Part shown: one piece after another, positions 1-8,113 of the stretch | Layout: every line of letters starts with the position of its first letter | How positions within the stretch are numbered: the stretch's first letter is position 1 | Assembly (NCBI GenBank): GCA_902556405.1 | Contig: CACDWF010000017.1 | Span: 1-38,551, forward strand | Length of the DNA stretch: 38,551 nucleotides | Direction of reading: 5' to 3' | Source: an uncultured Alphaproteobacteria bacterium | Lineage (GTDB): Bacteria > Pseudomonadota > Alphaproteobacteria > Rhodobacterales > Rhodobacteraceae | Translations under genes and position numbers: made by a program | The notes under the pieces: generated by a model | Seen by the model: only the letters and a program-made list of their open reading frames with translations | Told to the model about the DNA's origin: nothing | Database searches by the model: none

Positions 1-57
1 AAGCTATTGTTTTTTTATGAAGATTTCCTGCTGACTAAAGCTAAGGTTTTATTCTAA
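1..57 (+). CDS. Possible C-terminal tail of a gene entering from the left edge
   Basis: Frame 1 is open from the first base and ends at a TAA at 55-57, giving 18 residues ending in KAKVLF. Frames 2 and 3 hit stops within about 35 bases. A hairpin with a following T-run begins eight bases after the stop, which is what a gene end would look like. Eighteen residues are too few to assign a family, and an open frame this short could be chance. Confidence 0.3.
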   Translation, partial: KLLFFYEDFLLTKAKVLF

Positions 58-64
58 ACCCCAT

Positions 65-97
65 GTTACCCGATCCATACATCTGGTAACAGTTTTT
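65..97 (+). terminator. Candidate rho-independent terminator
   Basis: GTTACC at 65-70 pairs with GGTAAC at 85-90. Inside this stem, after one mismatch, GAT (72-74) pairs with ATC (81-83). A T-rich stretch (AGTTTTTC) follows on the plus strand and none follows on the minus strand, so it would end a plus-strand transcript coming from the left edge. It lies just past the possible gene tail ending at 57. Confidence 0.4.
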
Positions 98-165
98 CTC
101 CATAAACTTCTCTCCACCCAGCTTAACGACTATTCTCGGTAGTTGTTTAGAAAAAAATTGTGATT

Positions 166-2196
166 TCAAGAAAATGAACTATTACTAAATAGATTTTTTT
201 GTTTTGAAAAATTTTCCTTAAAAACGGTGTTAATAACCTCAACCTCCTCAAGAAAATCTTTATGAAAGCCTAATTGTCCTTCAACGCTGGAGTCCGCTCT
301 CAATCCAGCTGATAGAATGTGAATGTTTTTTTGAAGTGCCAGACTATAGAAATAATTTTGCCCCATCATTTTTATGACTTTTTTTTGTGTTTTATTAAAT
401 CTTTTTATGTCTGCATCAGTCTTACAACCTTTTTTAAGTAATAAATTAAGTTTTTTTAAGGAAACTGATATCTCACGTGTCAAATTAATATTAGCACCAA
501 TAAATTTTTTCATTTTATTCGAACGATCTTTAGACTCAATTTCATCTTCAGAAGAATTAAAAAAGACATTATCAATTTGTTTTCCTAGGTTGGCAGAACA
601 TTCGTTATTAAAAAAGTCTTCTAAAGAACAATTTTTGAATCCCTCAATGAACATCCCTCCCTCCGTACAATTAAAAAGTCTTACATTCGAAGACTGTAAT
701 GCATTTCCAAACAACGTGAAGAGATTAGCAAATGACAAGAAAACTTCACTGGTTAAAATGGGATTTCCATCATAACCTGTGACCTCAACATCTTTGCCAT
801 AATTATCTTTCATAAATTGATCTCCTTTTTTACGTCCCAACCCTCCTGACGCGTATGCCGCCCCATCTCTACTGTAAGCCAGATCTTGTCCAACTAAAGC
901 GATTGGATTACAGCCAAACTCTACCATAAGATCGAAAGCAGAATGGGCTACTGAACCACCGACCCTGTGATAATCTGTAATACTTAGTGGCACCTCATCA
1001 CCAAGAGGCAATCCAGCATTCATCCACATAATATTTTTTACCGGTAACTCAAATATTTCAGGCTTAGCATAAAGGGAGGTAACAAAGTGATTTACTTTTG
1101 ATAGATCATTTTTTGTTATCCATTCATCCCAAACGCTAGTTTCCTCGCCATTTTTTTTGATTTTATCTTTCTTAAGATCTTTCGGATCGACTTGAATAAC
1201 GATATCTGGATCAATATTTTTCTCTTGAAGATAGACAAGAGCGTGTAAAACACAAATTATAAGAGCTTTGCCTTTTATCCTTTTAATAATATCGATGTTT
1301 TTTTGCAGTGATGGGCCGGGACATACAACGATAGCAGGAACTCCGCAAAACTTACCATGAAACTCTGACGTCTGTCTGCACACAGTCATATTATACAAAT
1401 TTTCGAGAACTCCTAACGCGTCACCCCTATTAACAGTATTAAACCTTTGCCAGCATGCTGTTCGGCCAAGTTTGGCCTCCGACTCCATTTCTCTGGCACT
1501 TTCTGGAGAAATTCTTTCTAGGCCACAATCGATAGAAATAATCTTGTATGGTGGACGACCGGTGACAGATCTAATCAGGTCTTTTAACACAGTTGGATCC
1601 TGATGAAACCAGTAACTCACCCCTTTTTTATCGAGCCTCTCGTCAAAAATTTCTTGTGTCAATGAACCTCCGATAAGAAAAACTCTTTTCTGTCCTCTAG
1701 CGGATATGTAGTCCAATAATCGTGGATCGTTGAGATTTATTAGAATAATAGCATCATATTCAAAATCCCATGCCAGGGGTAACAGATAATCAAGATAAGC
1801 ATCAGTAATTTCTTCAGACGAAAATATTAGTGGTGTGAAGGGAACAGAGGATACAGCCAACCTAGCATTTTCAATAATTTTCAAATTATGTCTTAGATTG
1901 GCGACAATACTCGCTAAATCTTTTTCCGACGATGTTTTTTTTATTTGGCTATCAATATTATCTTGATCGAAGTGATCGCTGAGTTTAACTGAGTTCGTAG
2001 TTATATAACTTAAAAGTGGGCGCATTTTATCGGTGAAAATACTAAACTTTTTCATATCCTTATTTTTTAGGGCTGATACTGCGTCACTCGACAAGTTGCT
2101 TAACGTCTTGTAAATCCGATTTGTTCGTGCCCTGTCTAAACCTTCAAGCCGTATTACGTAGGAAGGGGTATTTTTTTCTTCTCCACCTATCGACAT
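166..2196 (-). CDS. Maf/DUF115 motility accessory factor (6-hydroxymethylpterin pyrophosphokinase MptE-like fold)
   Basis: A 676-residue protein with the DUF115 signature: a CPGPSL loop at residues 292-297, a long alpha/beta stretch, VDP at 336-338 and a VGQDLAYS segment near 436-445. Proteins of this family beside flagellar genes (Maf in Campylobacter and Aeromonas) are needed for putting nonulosonic acid sugars on flagellin and are thought to be the transferases. The gene follows fliD on the minus strand with a 31-base gap, so the two probably form one transcript from the sigma-54 promoter upstream of fliD. A weak AGGAT ribosome site precedes the ATG. No signal peptide or membrane segment is visible, so it should act in the cytoplasm before export. 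The family is confident; the exact sugar is unknown. Confidence 0.85.
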   Translation of the reverse strand: MSIGGEEKNTPSYVIRLEGLDRARTNRIYKTLSNLSSDAVSALKNKDMKKFSIFTDKMRPLLSYITTNSVKLSDHFDQDNIDSQIKKTSSEKDLASIVANLRHNLKIIENARLAVSSVPFTPLIFSSEEITDAYLDYLLPLAWDFEYDAIILINLNDPRLLDYISARGQKRVFLIGGSLTQEIFDERLDKKGVSYWFHQDPTVLKDLIRSVTGRPPYKIISIDCGLERISPESAREMESEAKLGRTACWQRFNTVNRGDALGVLENLYNMTVCRQTSEFHGKFCGVPAIVVCPGPSLQKNIDIIKRIKGKALIICVLHALVYLQEKNIDPDIVIQVDPKDLKKDKIKKNGEETSVWDEWITKNDLSKVNHFVTSLYAKPEIFELPVKNIMWMNAGLPLGDEVPLSITDYHRVGGSVAHSAFDLMVEFGCNPIALVGQDLAYSRDGAAYASGGLGRKKGDQFMKDNYGKDVEVTGYDGNPILTSEVFLSFANLFTLFGNALQSSNVRLFNCTEGGMFIEGFKNCSLEDFFNNECSANLGKQIDNVFFNSSEDEIESKDRSNKMKKFIGANINLTREISVSLKKLNLLLKKGCKTDADIKRFNKTQKKVIKMMGQNYFYSLALQKNIHILSAGLRADSSVEGQLGFHKDFLEEVEVINTVFKENFSKQKNLFSNSSFS

Positions 2197-2227
2197 TAGT
2201 TTTTATCCTGTGAATATTACATCATGT

Positions 2228-3868
2228 CTAGTCATTTTGATTTAGAGAGTCGATAAATCCTGTTAGAAATTCACCAGTCTTCTTAAAACTAGTCACTGCA
2301 GACTCCATCGCCGCGAATTGGGCAGTATAACGATCAGTCAACGAAACTATTTTATCTTCAATTTTAAGTCTTTCATCGTTATACTCTGATATCGAGGTGT
2401 TCGCATCAATTGTTCCCTTGGCAAGACTTCCCAAAGGGGATGTGACATCATCAAGATAGGTTGTCAACTTGCTCAAGAAGCTCTCTCCATAATAAATTTT
2501 TGCCGAACCTACTGTTCCTGGCATCTCTAACTTTAAGCCAGAAATATCACCAGAAACCCCCGAATATCTATAGTCGCCATTTGAAAGTATACCACCGGAT
2601 ATGGATGCACCCCCTAATGTTGCTCCGACACCGTCTGTACCCCCTACAAAGTCATATACTCCACCCTTTGGTTTAAGGATTGTGCTATCGCTATAAACAC
2701 GCACAGAAGGATTATCAGATCGTCCTATTGAATTAATCATGACATCGAATAGCATCGGCTCTCTTTCGAATGCCTCTTTAAAGTCCGTCTCAGATAAACT
2801 TATTGAGCCATCCCTTTCAGTCTTGATACCAAGCTCCGAAATGTATCGTGTAGTGTCATCATAACCTTCCAACCCATTAGAAATCATATTTCTTAGCTCT
2901 CTCTGAATTCCCTGAATTAGTGTATCTCTTGCTAATGCCCCAGCTTCCTCTCCATTAAGCCCTTTTTTAGTTAATTCATTTATTGTATTGTGAGCACTAT
3001 TAAAAACATCAACAAAATCCTTAACCTGTTTGAAGGCAAGATCCGGATCAACACTTCCTGTAATAGAGACTGCAGTCGAGGTGGTCGAACTTAATTTAAA
3101 TTCGTATCCATCTATCAAATCGGTAATAGTATTTGAACTTCTTGAAATCTGAACGCCATTAATATTCAATTGTGCGTCTGATGCCGCTACTACTTGTTTG
3201 GTACTGTTCGTCGTTGAGTTATCAAAGTCTGATAACCCTGAGCTACCGCTATCTTCGGTAACCGTCATTTTTAATGCATTATCTTCACCTGTAGCGGAAT
3301 TTACAATAAGAGAATAAGTTCCATTGCCTTTATTTGTAACAGTAGCTGTTACCCCATCCAAATCATTAAGTGCCTTTGCTAAATCACTCAGCGTATTATT
3401 AGAAGAGTTAATGGTCACACTATTACTAGCTGTACCACTGTTTGGTGAAAAGTTATCCGAATCCCATTTTCCATATTCAATATTTATTGTTCCTGTGCCT
3501 ATTGTTTCCGTTTTACTGGTGAACCCCGTAAATTCTAATGTTTGAGCTGAAGCAAGCGCGGATATTGAGAGATTGGCGTTGAAGTCCGTTGCTTGCGATT
3601 GGTCAGAAACTTTCACCGAAACTGCCGAACTATCAGATGATACAGAAAATGCCGTTGATCCTTTTATACTTGCAGCATAGTCTTTCATCTTTCCCAGTTC
3701 CGCCGCGACTAGTCCATAGCCAGATATTTGCTGGTTCTTTTTTTGTATTTTTTTGTCGATTTGACTTGTCAGAGGCGCAGTCTCTGCTTGGACTAAACTA
3801 TCGACTATCTGCGTTATGTTTAGTCCTGAACCCTGGTTATTCAAGGCACTTAAATAATCAACACTCAT
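2228..3868 (-). CDS. fliD: Flagellar filament cap protein FliD
   Basis: The 546-residue protein begins with the FliD N-terminal region (Leu-Asn-Ile near residue 16, then DSLVQAE) and a coiled-coil heptad stretch. A serine/threonine-rich variable middle follows, and a C-terminal coiled coil with LTDRYTAQFAAMESAV matches the FliD C domain. FliD forms the cap at the filament tip that folds exported flagellin. The ATG at 3868 has an AAGGA site about nine bases upstream. A sigma-54 promoter at 3930-3945 points at this gene, and the maf-like gene follows directly. The filament-related neighbour fliS is divergent across a 298-base gap. Length and domain order are normal for the family. Confidence 0.95.
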   Translation of the reverse strand: MSVDYLSALNNQGSGLNITQIVDSLVQAETAPLTSQIDKKIQKKNQQISGYGLVAAELGKMKDYAASIKGSTAFSVSSDSSAVSVKVSDQSQATDFNANLSISALASAQTLEFTGFTSKTETIGTGTINIEYGKWDSDNFSPNSGTASNSVTINSSNNTLSDLAKALNDLDGVTATVTNKGNGTYSLIVNSATGEDNALKMTVTEDSGSSGLSDFDNSTTNSTKQVVAASDAQLNINGVQISRSSNTITDLIDGYEFKLSSTTSTAVSITGSVDPDLAFKQVKDFVDVFNSAHNTINELTKKGLNGEEAGALARDTLIQGIQRELRNMISNGLEGYDDTTRYISELGIKTERDGSISLSETDFKEAFEREPMLFDVMINSIGRSDNPSVRVYSDSTILKPKGGVYDFVGGTDGVGATLGGASISGGILSNGDYRYSGVSGDISGLKLEMPGTVGSAKIYYGESFLSKLTTYLDDVTSPLGSLAKGTIDANTSISEYNDERLKIEDKIVSLTDRYTAQFAAMESAVTSFKKTGEFLTGFIDSLNQND

Positions 3869-3929
3869 ATTGCTTTTCCTTAACCTATAGTTTTTAAACG
3901 ACTATCTTGAGCATATATTTAATCTTTTT

Positions 3930-3945
3930 GGCAAATTATGTGCCA
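3930..3945 (-). promoter_or_regulatory. Sigma-54 (-24/-12) promoter of fliD
   Basis: On the minus strand this reads TGGCAC-N5-TTGCC, with the invariant GG and GC separated by exactly ten bases. Transcription would start about 12 bases downstream, leaving a leader of roughly 50 bases before fliD. Confidence 0.85.
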
Positions 3946-4018
3946 TTTACTAAAAAACTTACAAAAGATTATCAAAACTTCTATAAAAATAAAAGATTTA
4001 TAGAAATTAATGCATTTT

Positions 4019-4046
4019 TAATTGTGTCAAAACTTCTCACCGATAA
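4019..4046 (+). promoter_or_regulatory. Weak candidate sigma-28-like promoter of fliS
   Basis: ACCGATAA at 4039-4046 differs by one base from the flagellar sigma-28 -10 box GCCGATAA. The matching -35 region (TAATTGTG at 4019-4026) agrees only poorly with TAAAGTTT. It lies about 120 bases upstream of fliS, which has no visible sigma-54 site close by. The evidence is the -10 box alone. Confidence 0.2.
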
Positions 4047-4166
4047 ATGTTATCAATTCAAGCGATCTCATTAATGTAGATATATTTTTTATTAGGTGAT
4101 CTTCTTTATTAAACAAATTTTCTTACTCGTCGTTCACGAATTTAGGTTCAAAAAAGGAGATATACA

Positions 4167-4538
4167 ATGAATTACGTTAATGCCGCAACATCCTATAAAG
4201 AGACGGACAATTTTTACGTTGAAGGAATTGACTCAGCGCATGGCCGCATACAAATATTGTTTGATCAGCTGGAAATAAATTTAGAAAAGCTGATTGTGAA
4301 GCACCCAAAAACAGATTTTGTAAGCTATGGCAAAGTATTACAATGTTTAACAATTCTTGCTGGCTCACTAGATCATGAAAAAGGTGGAGATTTGGCTGAG
4401 CAGTTAGTTGAACTATACGATTATTGCGTTCGAACTGTTAAAAAATACTTAGTCGAAAAGGACGTCAAAAAGTTGGAGGAAGTTCTATCGTTAGTTTCCG
4501 AAATATCAGATGGTTGGAAAAGTATCACACCAAAATAA
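4167..4538 (+). CDS. fliS: Flagellin export chaperone FliS
   Basis: This 123-residue, mostly helical protein matches FliS throughout: the N-terminal AATSYKETD segment, a central LDHEKGGDLAEQLVELYDYC stretch, and an EVLSLVSEISDGW C-terminal helix. FliS binds the C terminus of flagellin in the cytoplasm, preventing early polymerisation and delivering it to the export gate. The ATG has a strong AAAGGAG site seven bases upstream. It is divergent from fliD. A second, more diverged FliS-like gene lies at 7412, so this cluster has two. This copy is closer to the canonical sequence and probably serves the main flagellin, which is outside the window. Confidence 0.9.
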   Translation: MNYVNAATSYKETDNFYVEGIDSAHGRIQILFDQLEINLEKLIVKHPKTDFVSYGKVLQCLTILAGSLDHEKGGDLAEQLVELYDYCVRTVKKYLVEKDVKKLEEVLSLVSEISDGWKSITPK

Positions 4539-4672
4539 GTTATTTTAGGCAAGTTTTATAACGGCTGCAGTTTTTATATATCTTAAAAAGTCTGAGAAGT
4601 TCATTTTTTTAAAGATTTGAAATTCAATTATTAAGGCACTATACTCTCTCTTATTGAGGTTTTGGCATAAAA

Positions 4673-4678
4673 TATAAT
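4673..4678 (+). promoter_or_regulatory. Possible -10 box upstream of the unknown gene at 4711
   Basis: A perfect TATAAT lies 32 bases before the GTG start at 4711. The best -35-like match (TTGAGG at 4654-4659) is only 13 bases upstream, which is too close, so this is a weak call. Confidence 0.2.
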
Positions 4679-4710
4679 TACAAACATATGCCTTAATGAC
4701 GGGAGATAGC

Positions 4711-5202
4711 GTGAGCAATTTTTGTCCACTTTGGATTGCTAGCATAGTGACTGCGCACTCAGCTATGGATTTTTTGACTGGCTCTAGTCCTCTTGACGCC
4801 ATAACAAAAAAATATGCGCGCGGGTTGTCCTCTGAGTATAATGATGTTCATCCAGGATATATTTCCTCGATTGCAGAAGATAAGTTACGAACATTATCCG
4901 AGATTGAAGCTGCAGAAAATGCGACATTAATTTTAAATGCTTACATTTTTAGATGCTTTAAATACCACAGAGATAATAAACCAAGAAAAATTATGGGTAT
5001 GTTTAGGTCGGAATTTAGTGGAGCAAAGACACCACTGCCTGAGGAAAAAGAAATGGTAAAAATGTTCAAAGCATTTATTTTTAGCATCCGGTCTAATGTT
5101 TACAATTATGCTCCAACCAGTTGGAGTATTATGGCAGAACCTGAAGCTGGTTGGCTTGGAGAGTTGGTTGCTGAACCAGCCTCTATATTTGACGGATTGT
5201 GA
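4711..5202 (+). CDS. Uncharacterised protein between fliS and the ClC gene
   Basis: I do not recognise this 163-residue protein. I chose the GTG at 4711 because GGGAG sits just upstream; an ATG at 4696 in the same frame has no ribosome site and would add five residues. The N-terminal part is mildly hydrophobic (PLWIASIVTAHSAMDF) but is not a clear signal peptide. The middle is charged and the C terminus is acidic and tryptophan-bearing (EAGWLGELVAEP). It contains histidines spaced through the first half and a basic KYHRDNKPRK patch. It ends 37 bases before the ClC gene on the same strand, so co-transcription is likely. The open frame is convincing; the function is unknown. Confidence 0.65.
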   Translation: MSNFCPLWIASIVTAHSAMDFLTGSSPLDAITKKYARGLSSEYNDVHPGYISSIAEDKLRTLSEIEAAENATLILNAYIFRCFKYHRDNKPRKIMGMFRSEFSGAKTPLPEEKEMVKMFKAFIFSIRSNVYNYAPTSWSIMAEPEAGWLGELVAEPASIFDGL

Positions 5203-5239
5203 TTTTTCCATAGACTAAAGATAAAAAATCGGCTTTTTT

Positions 5240-6925
5240 ATGTTTTGGAGAACTATTAATATTATATTTCAGGTTTCCGTTACAGGGATTGTCATAGGAA
5301 CCATAGTATCGCTGTGTTCTATAGGCTTTGTTTTTGGAGTTCAAAATGCTTCAAACTTCAGAACAGGCTTTGACTCATGCCTTTTTGATATCGCAGGTTT
5401 GTGCTTTAGTATAGCACCATTAATTTTCTTGATAATTACGGCTACAGTAATAATCATAGTAAAGAAGTATCTCAATATAGCTAGATACCACGGTCCTGCA
5501 GATGTAATCTTAAGCGCACACAGTAACGGTACGGATTTAGACATAAAAACAGGGTTTTTATCTACTTTTGCGGCCTTTGTGTCAGCTTCAGGCGGTGCTT
5601 CTGTTGGTCAATATGGGCCATTGGTGCATCTCGGTGGTACTATCGGTTCACTTATAAAAAGATATACCCAAAATATTCTTACGAGGGATGTTTTTATTGG
5701 ATGCGGTGTTGCGGCGGCGATTTCAGCTGGTTTTAATTCACCTATTGGCGGTATGATTTTTGCTCATGAGGCGATACTAAGACATTTTTCATTCAGAGCT
5801 ATTGCTCCCATAGCGATAAGTAGTGTCGTAAGCGCCACGATCGGCAATCAATTTTTCCCGTCAGGAATACTTTTTCAAAATACAGACGCGGATATTGCAG
5901 TATTGCCTTCAGTAAGCATATCTCTTTTATTAGGACCTATATGTGCAATTATAGCTGTTGCCTTCATGAGAGGGTTGTTATCCCTCCAAGCAAACTTAAA
6001 TAAAATATCATCTTCTGAAGTTCAAAGGATCTATATTGCGGCACTTATCTGTGGTTTATGCGGAGGACTGGTACCTGAAATCTTAGGATTGGGTGGTGAT
6101 GCAATTGAGGGAATATTAGCAAATTCATACTCTTTAGCAGTTTTGTTTATTATTTTAGGTTTAAAATTATGCGTAACAATTGTTTGCTTGAGCATGGGCT
6201 TTTTTGGAGGAGTATTCTCACCAGCATTAGTTTTAGGAGCGAGCGTTGGAGCAATTCTCACGGCAATAGCCAGTCAAGTTGGGATCGATATACTAGGCGA
6301 TTCACTTATCTTGGCTGCAATGGCCGCATTATCAGCGTCAGTGATTGGGGCACCTATCGCTTCTATTGTAATTATTTTTGAGCTGACCCAGTCTTATGAC
6401 CTAGCGTTCGTTGCAATAACTTGTGTAGCTAGTTCGTGTGTTATAAGTAATGTAATATTTGGGCACTCATTCTTTGATAAACAGCTTCTCAATCGAGATT
6501 TTAAAATCTCTAGAGGGAGAACAGAAATCCTGTTGTCTGAGATTACCGTTGGGGACCTCTTAGGAAAAAATGACTTTCTGAAAGTAAAATCAACTATCGC
6601 GAAAAAAGATTTATTGCGCGTATTTGAAAAGTCAGAGTTTACAGAAGTGTATTTTGTTAATGATAATGGACTCTTGCTAGGTAAAACAAAGGTAAATGCC
6701 TTGTTACAAAAGAACAATACAACACTTATAGAAGATACGTCACCATTGACACTAAATATTGACCTAGATGTTTCTGATGCAATAGTAAAAGTGAGTAACT
6801 TTGTAGGTGAAAGCATTCCTGTAGTAGATAACGATGGTAAACTTTTAGGAGTTTTAAACGAGGCAGATCTGTTCCTGCAGTATCTAAAGGTACAGGACGA
6901 AATTTCTCATATAGAAAAAGATTAA
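5240..6925 (+). CDS. ClC-family chloride channel/transporter with two CBS domains
   Basis: The 561-residue membrane protein aligns with the ClC core: GQYGPLVHLGG (123-133) is the second selectivity segment, FNSPIGGMIF (165-174) the third, and GGVFSP (323-328) the GxFxP anion-binding motif. Two CBS domains follow (about 434-488 and 497-551). The gating glutamate of exchangers such as CLC-ec1 (GREGP) is replaced by Tyr125. The proton-pathway glutamate (E203 in CLC-ec1) aligns with Ala178, while the preceding Glu177 is kept. The GSGIP motif is also degraded to HGPAD (84-88). By family knowledge, loss of both glutamates argues against coupled chloride/proton exchange and for a passive conductance. 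Anion selectivity is not predictable. It sits inside a flagellar cluster without an obvious link to motility. Confidence 0.88.
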   Translation: MFWRTINIIFQVSVTGIVIGTIVSLCSIGFVFGVQNASNFRTGFDSCLFDIAGLCFSIAPLIFLIITATVIIIVKKYLNIARYHGPADVILSAHSNGTDLDIKTGFLSTFAAFVSASGGASVGQYGPLVHLGGTIGSLIKRYTQNILTRDVFIGCGVAAAISAGFNSPIGGMIFAHEAILRHFSFRAIAPIAISSVVSATIGNQFFPSGILFQNTDADIAVLPSVSISLLLGPICAIIAVAFMRGLLSLQANLNKISSSEVQRIYIAALICGLCGGLVPEILGLGGDAIEGILANSYSLAVLFIILGLKLCVTIVCLSMGFFGGVFSPALVLGASVGAILTAIASQVGIDILGDSLILAAMAALSASVIGAPIASIVIIFELTQSYDLAFVAITCVASSCVISNVIFGHSFFDKQLLNRDFKISRGRTEILLSEITVGDLLGKNDFLKVKSTIAKKDLLRVFEKSEFTEVYFVNDNGLLLGKTKVNALLQKNNTTLIEDTSPLTLNIDLDVSDAIVKVSNFVGESIPVVDNDGKLLGVLNEADLFLQYLKVQDEISHIEKD

Positions 6926-6926
6926 T

Positions 6927-7367
6927 TTAAGCAGAAATATCCACAGATTGTTGTAGCTCTGTGTTCTGATCCGTCATCATGGTAATCGCGTTCGCATTAT
7001 TTACCGACATCTCTGAGTCACTTTCATCAATCTCGTTATTGGGGGTTATCTCGATGTCAGCAATTCTAGCCTCGAGTGCGCGCTCCGTTGTGAGTTCCAA
7101 AGGCCGGAAATTTTCCAAAGCTGGTCTAAGCTGTGCTCCAGATGTTATGTTGTTTTCGATCGGCGGCCTCAGTTCTGGTGAGCCTGCGTTAGAAAACGCA
7201 TTATTGCTATCGCTATCCATTACTCTCGGCGTCACGTCTATAACATCGTCCATCACGTCGTTGTCTGGCATTGAACTTGCATTGGATACAGCAGCATTAC
7301 CAACAGACCTGTTTTGCACAGGCTGTAGCTGTGGAGCTGTAGAGTTTGCAATTATAGAATCAACCAT
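6927..7367 (-). CDS. Uncharacterised, probably disordered acidic protein
   Basis: The 146-residue product is rich in Asn, Ser, Asp, Glu, Pro and Gln, with no hydrophobic core, signal peptide or cysteines, and resembles a disordered linker. Two similar segments (SPELRPPIENN and AQLRPALENF) form a loose internal repeat. The start is uncertain: an ATG at 7388 would add seven hydrophobic residues, and neither start has a clear ribosome site. It ends one base from the ClC gene stop (convergent) and is divergent from the second fliS-like gene. The opposite strand also has a 131-residue open frame, but it is serine/leucine-rich in the way typical of a shadow. A regulator or export-related protein is possible; no family is recognised. 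Confidence 0.5.
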   Translation of the reverse strand: MVDSIIANSTAPQLQPVQNRSVGNAAVSNASSMPDNDVMDDVIDVTPRVMDSDSNNAFSNAGSPELRPPIENNITSGAQLRPALENFRPLELTTERALEARIADIEITPNNEIDESDSEMSVNNANAITMMTDQNTELQQSVDISA

Positions 7368-7411
7368 TTTGTAAACGTACCATAACATGAGAAAGAAGGC
7401 AACATTTTAGT

Positions 7412-7795
7412 ATGATGAACAATAAAATCGCGAACCTTTACAAAAATACTGATACAATAAAAGCTCCTGCAACGGATAATCCTAGAGCAATGCTTATAAG
7501 GATTTTTGATGAATTACTAAATTCTATCAATGCTTTCCATTCTAATATAATTCCTTCGCCAGATAAGTTAAGAAAAAAATCCTCAAGTTTCTCAAAGGCA
7601 CTCACTATCCTTTATACTCTACAAGGTAGTATTGATTTTGAAAAAGATTTAGGAGTTGCAAAGAGCTTATTTCAGATATATGAGTACACTAGAGTTGCTC
7701 TGATTGAAGAATTCAGAAGCTGTAAAATTGATAAAAGCCTAAAGGCCGTTAATGCGTTATCGGAAATACGAGCGAGCTGGAGTAGGGTAGATTAG
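7412..7795 (+). CDS. fliS: Second FliS-like flagellar chaperone
   Basis: This 127-residue protein has the FliS pattern in diverged form: a first helix with MLIRIFDELLNSI, a central ALTILYTLQGSIDFEKDLGVAKSL-type segment, then IYEYTRVALIEEF and a final NALSEIRASWSRV helix. These align with LTILAGSLDHEKGG, LYDYCVRTV and LVSEISDGW of the FliS encoded at 4167. It is followed after eight bases by a FliT-like gene, the usual fliS-fliT order. The ribosome site is weak and ATG at 7415 is equally possible. It may serve a second flagellin or another late export substrate; that is inference. Confidence 0.75.
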   Translation: MMNNKIANLYKNTDTIKAPATDNPRAMLIRIFDELLNSINAFHSNIIPSPDKLRKKSSSFSKALTILYTLQGSIDFEKDLGVAKSLFQIYEYTRVALIEEFRSCKIDKSLKAVNALSEIRASWSRVD

Positions 7796-7803
7796 AGTTC
7801 ACT

Positions 7804-8106
7804 ATGGCTGAGACCATTTTCACCGAAATATCAGGGCTGAAACATAAAATAGATCTTGCTCTAGATAAAAAAAATTTTGAAGAGCTAAACAATCTTTCCA
7901 ATAGTCTAGAGGCCATAGTAAAAACTTTAGTGGGAGACAGAGACACAACACATAACCTTTCAAAAAGCGAAATTAATACGCTTGTAGAGCTACTTGAGGA
8001 TGTTGCTCGCTACGAGGAATTAACTAAAAAACAGTTTAAAGACTATACCTATGGCGTATCAAGAAGTCGAAAGATGCATGAGGCCTACAAGCAAAACCGT
8101 GGCTGA
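7804..8106 (+). CDS. FliT/FlgN-like small helical flagellar chaperone (putative)
   Basis: The 100-residue, charged, all-helical protein has heptad-like leucines (KIDLALDKKNFEELNNLSNSL, LVELLEDVARYEEL). Its size, composition and position directly after a fliS-like gene fit FliT, the chaperone for the cap protein FliD and related export substrates. Sequence identity to named FliT proteins is not evident by eye, so the call rests on context. It ends seven bases from the convergent fleQ-like gene. There are no cysteines and no signal peptide. Confidence 0.55.
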   Translation: MAETIFTEISGLKHKIDLALDKKNFEELNNLSNSLEAIVKTLVGDRDTTHNLSKSEINTLVELLEDVARYEELTKKQFKDYTYGVSRSRKMHEAYKQNRG

Positions 8107-8113
8107 GCTTTTT

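Noticed and set aside
3929-3944. The fliD sigma-54 site also reads as GG-N10-GC on the plus strand, hinting at a bidirectional fliD/fliS promoter.
   Set aside because: Any site of the form TGGCA...TTGCC is partly symmetrical; the fliO and fleT sites show the same property. The plus reading has a poorer -12 (GTGCC) and lies over 220 bases from fliS.
4526-4548. AAAATAA-G-TTATTTT palindrome at the end of fliS.
   Set aside because: Pure AT with a one-base loop and no following T-run; cannot act as a good terminator.
4661-4680. TTTTGGCATAAAATATAAT before the unknown gene at 4711, resembling a -24 element.
   Set aside because: No GC follows at ten bases, so there is no -12 element.
6979-7374. 131-residue plus-strand open frame opposite the disordered minus-strand gene.
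   Set aside because: Ser/Leu/Ile-rich composition of the kind seen in shadow frames, no ribosome site, overlaps the minus frame almost fully and conflicts with the start of the fliS-like gene region. Not fully excluded.
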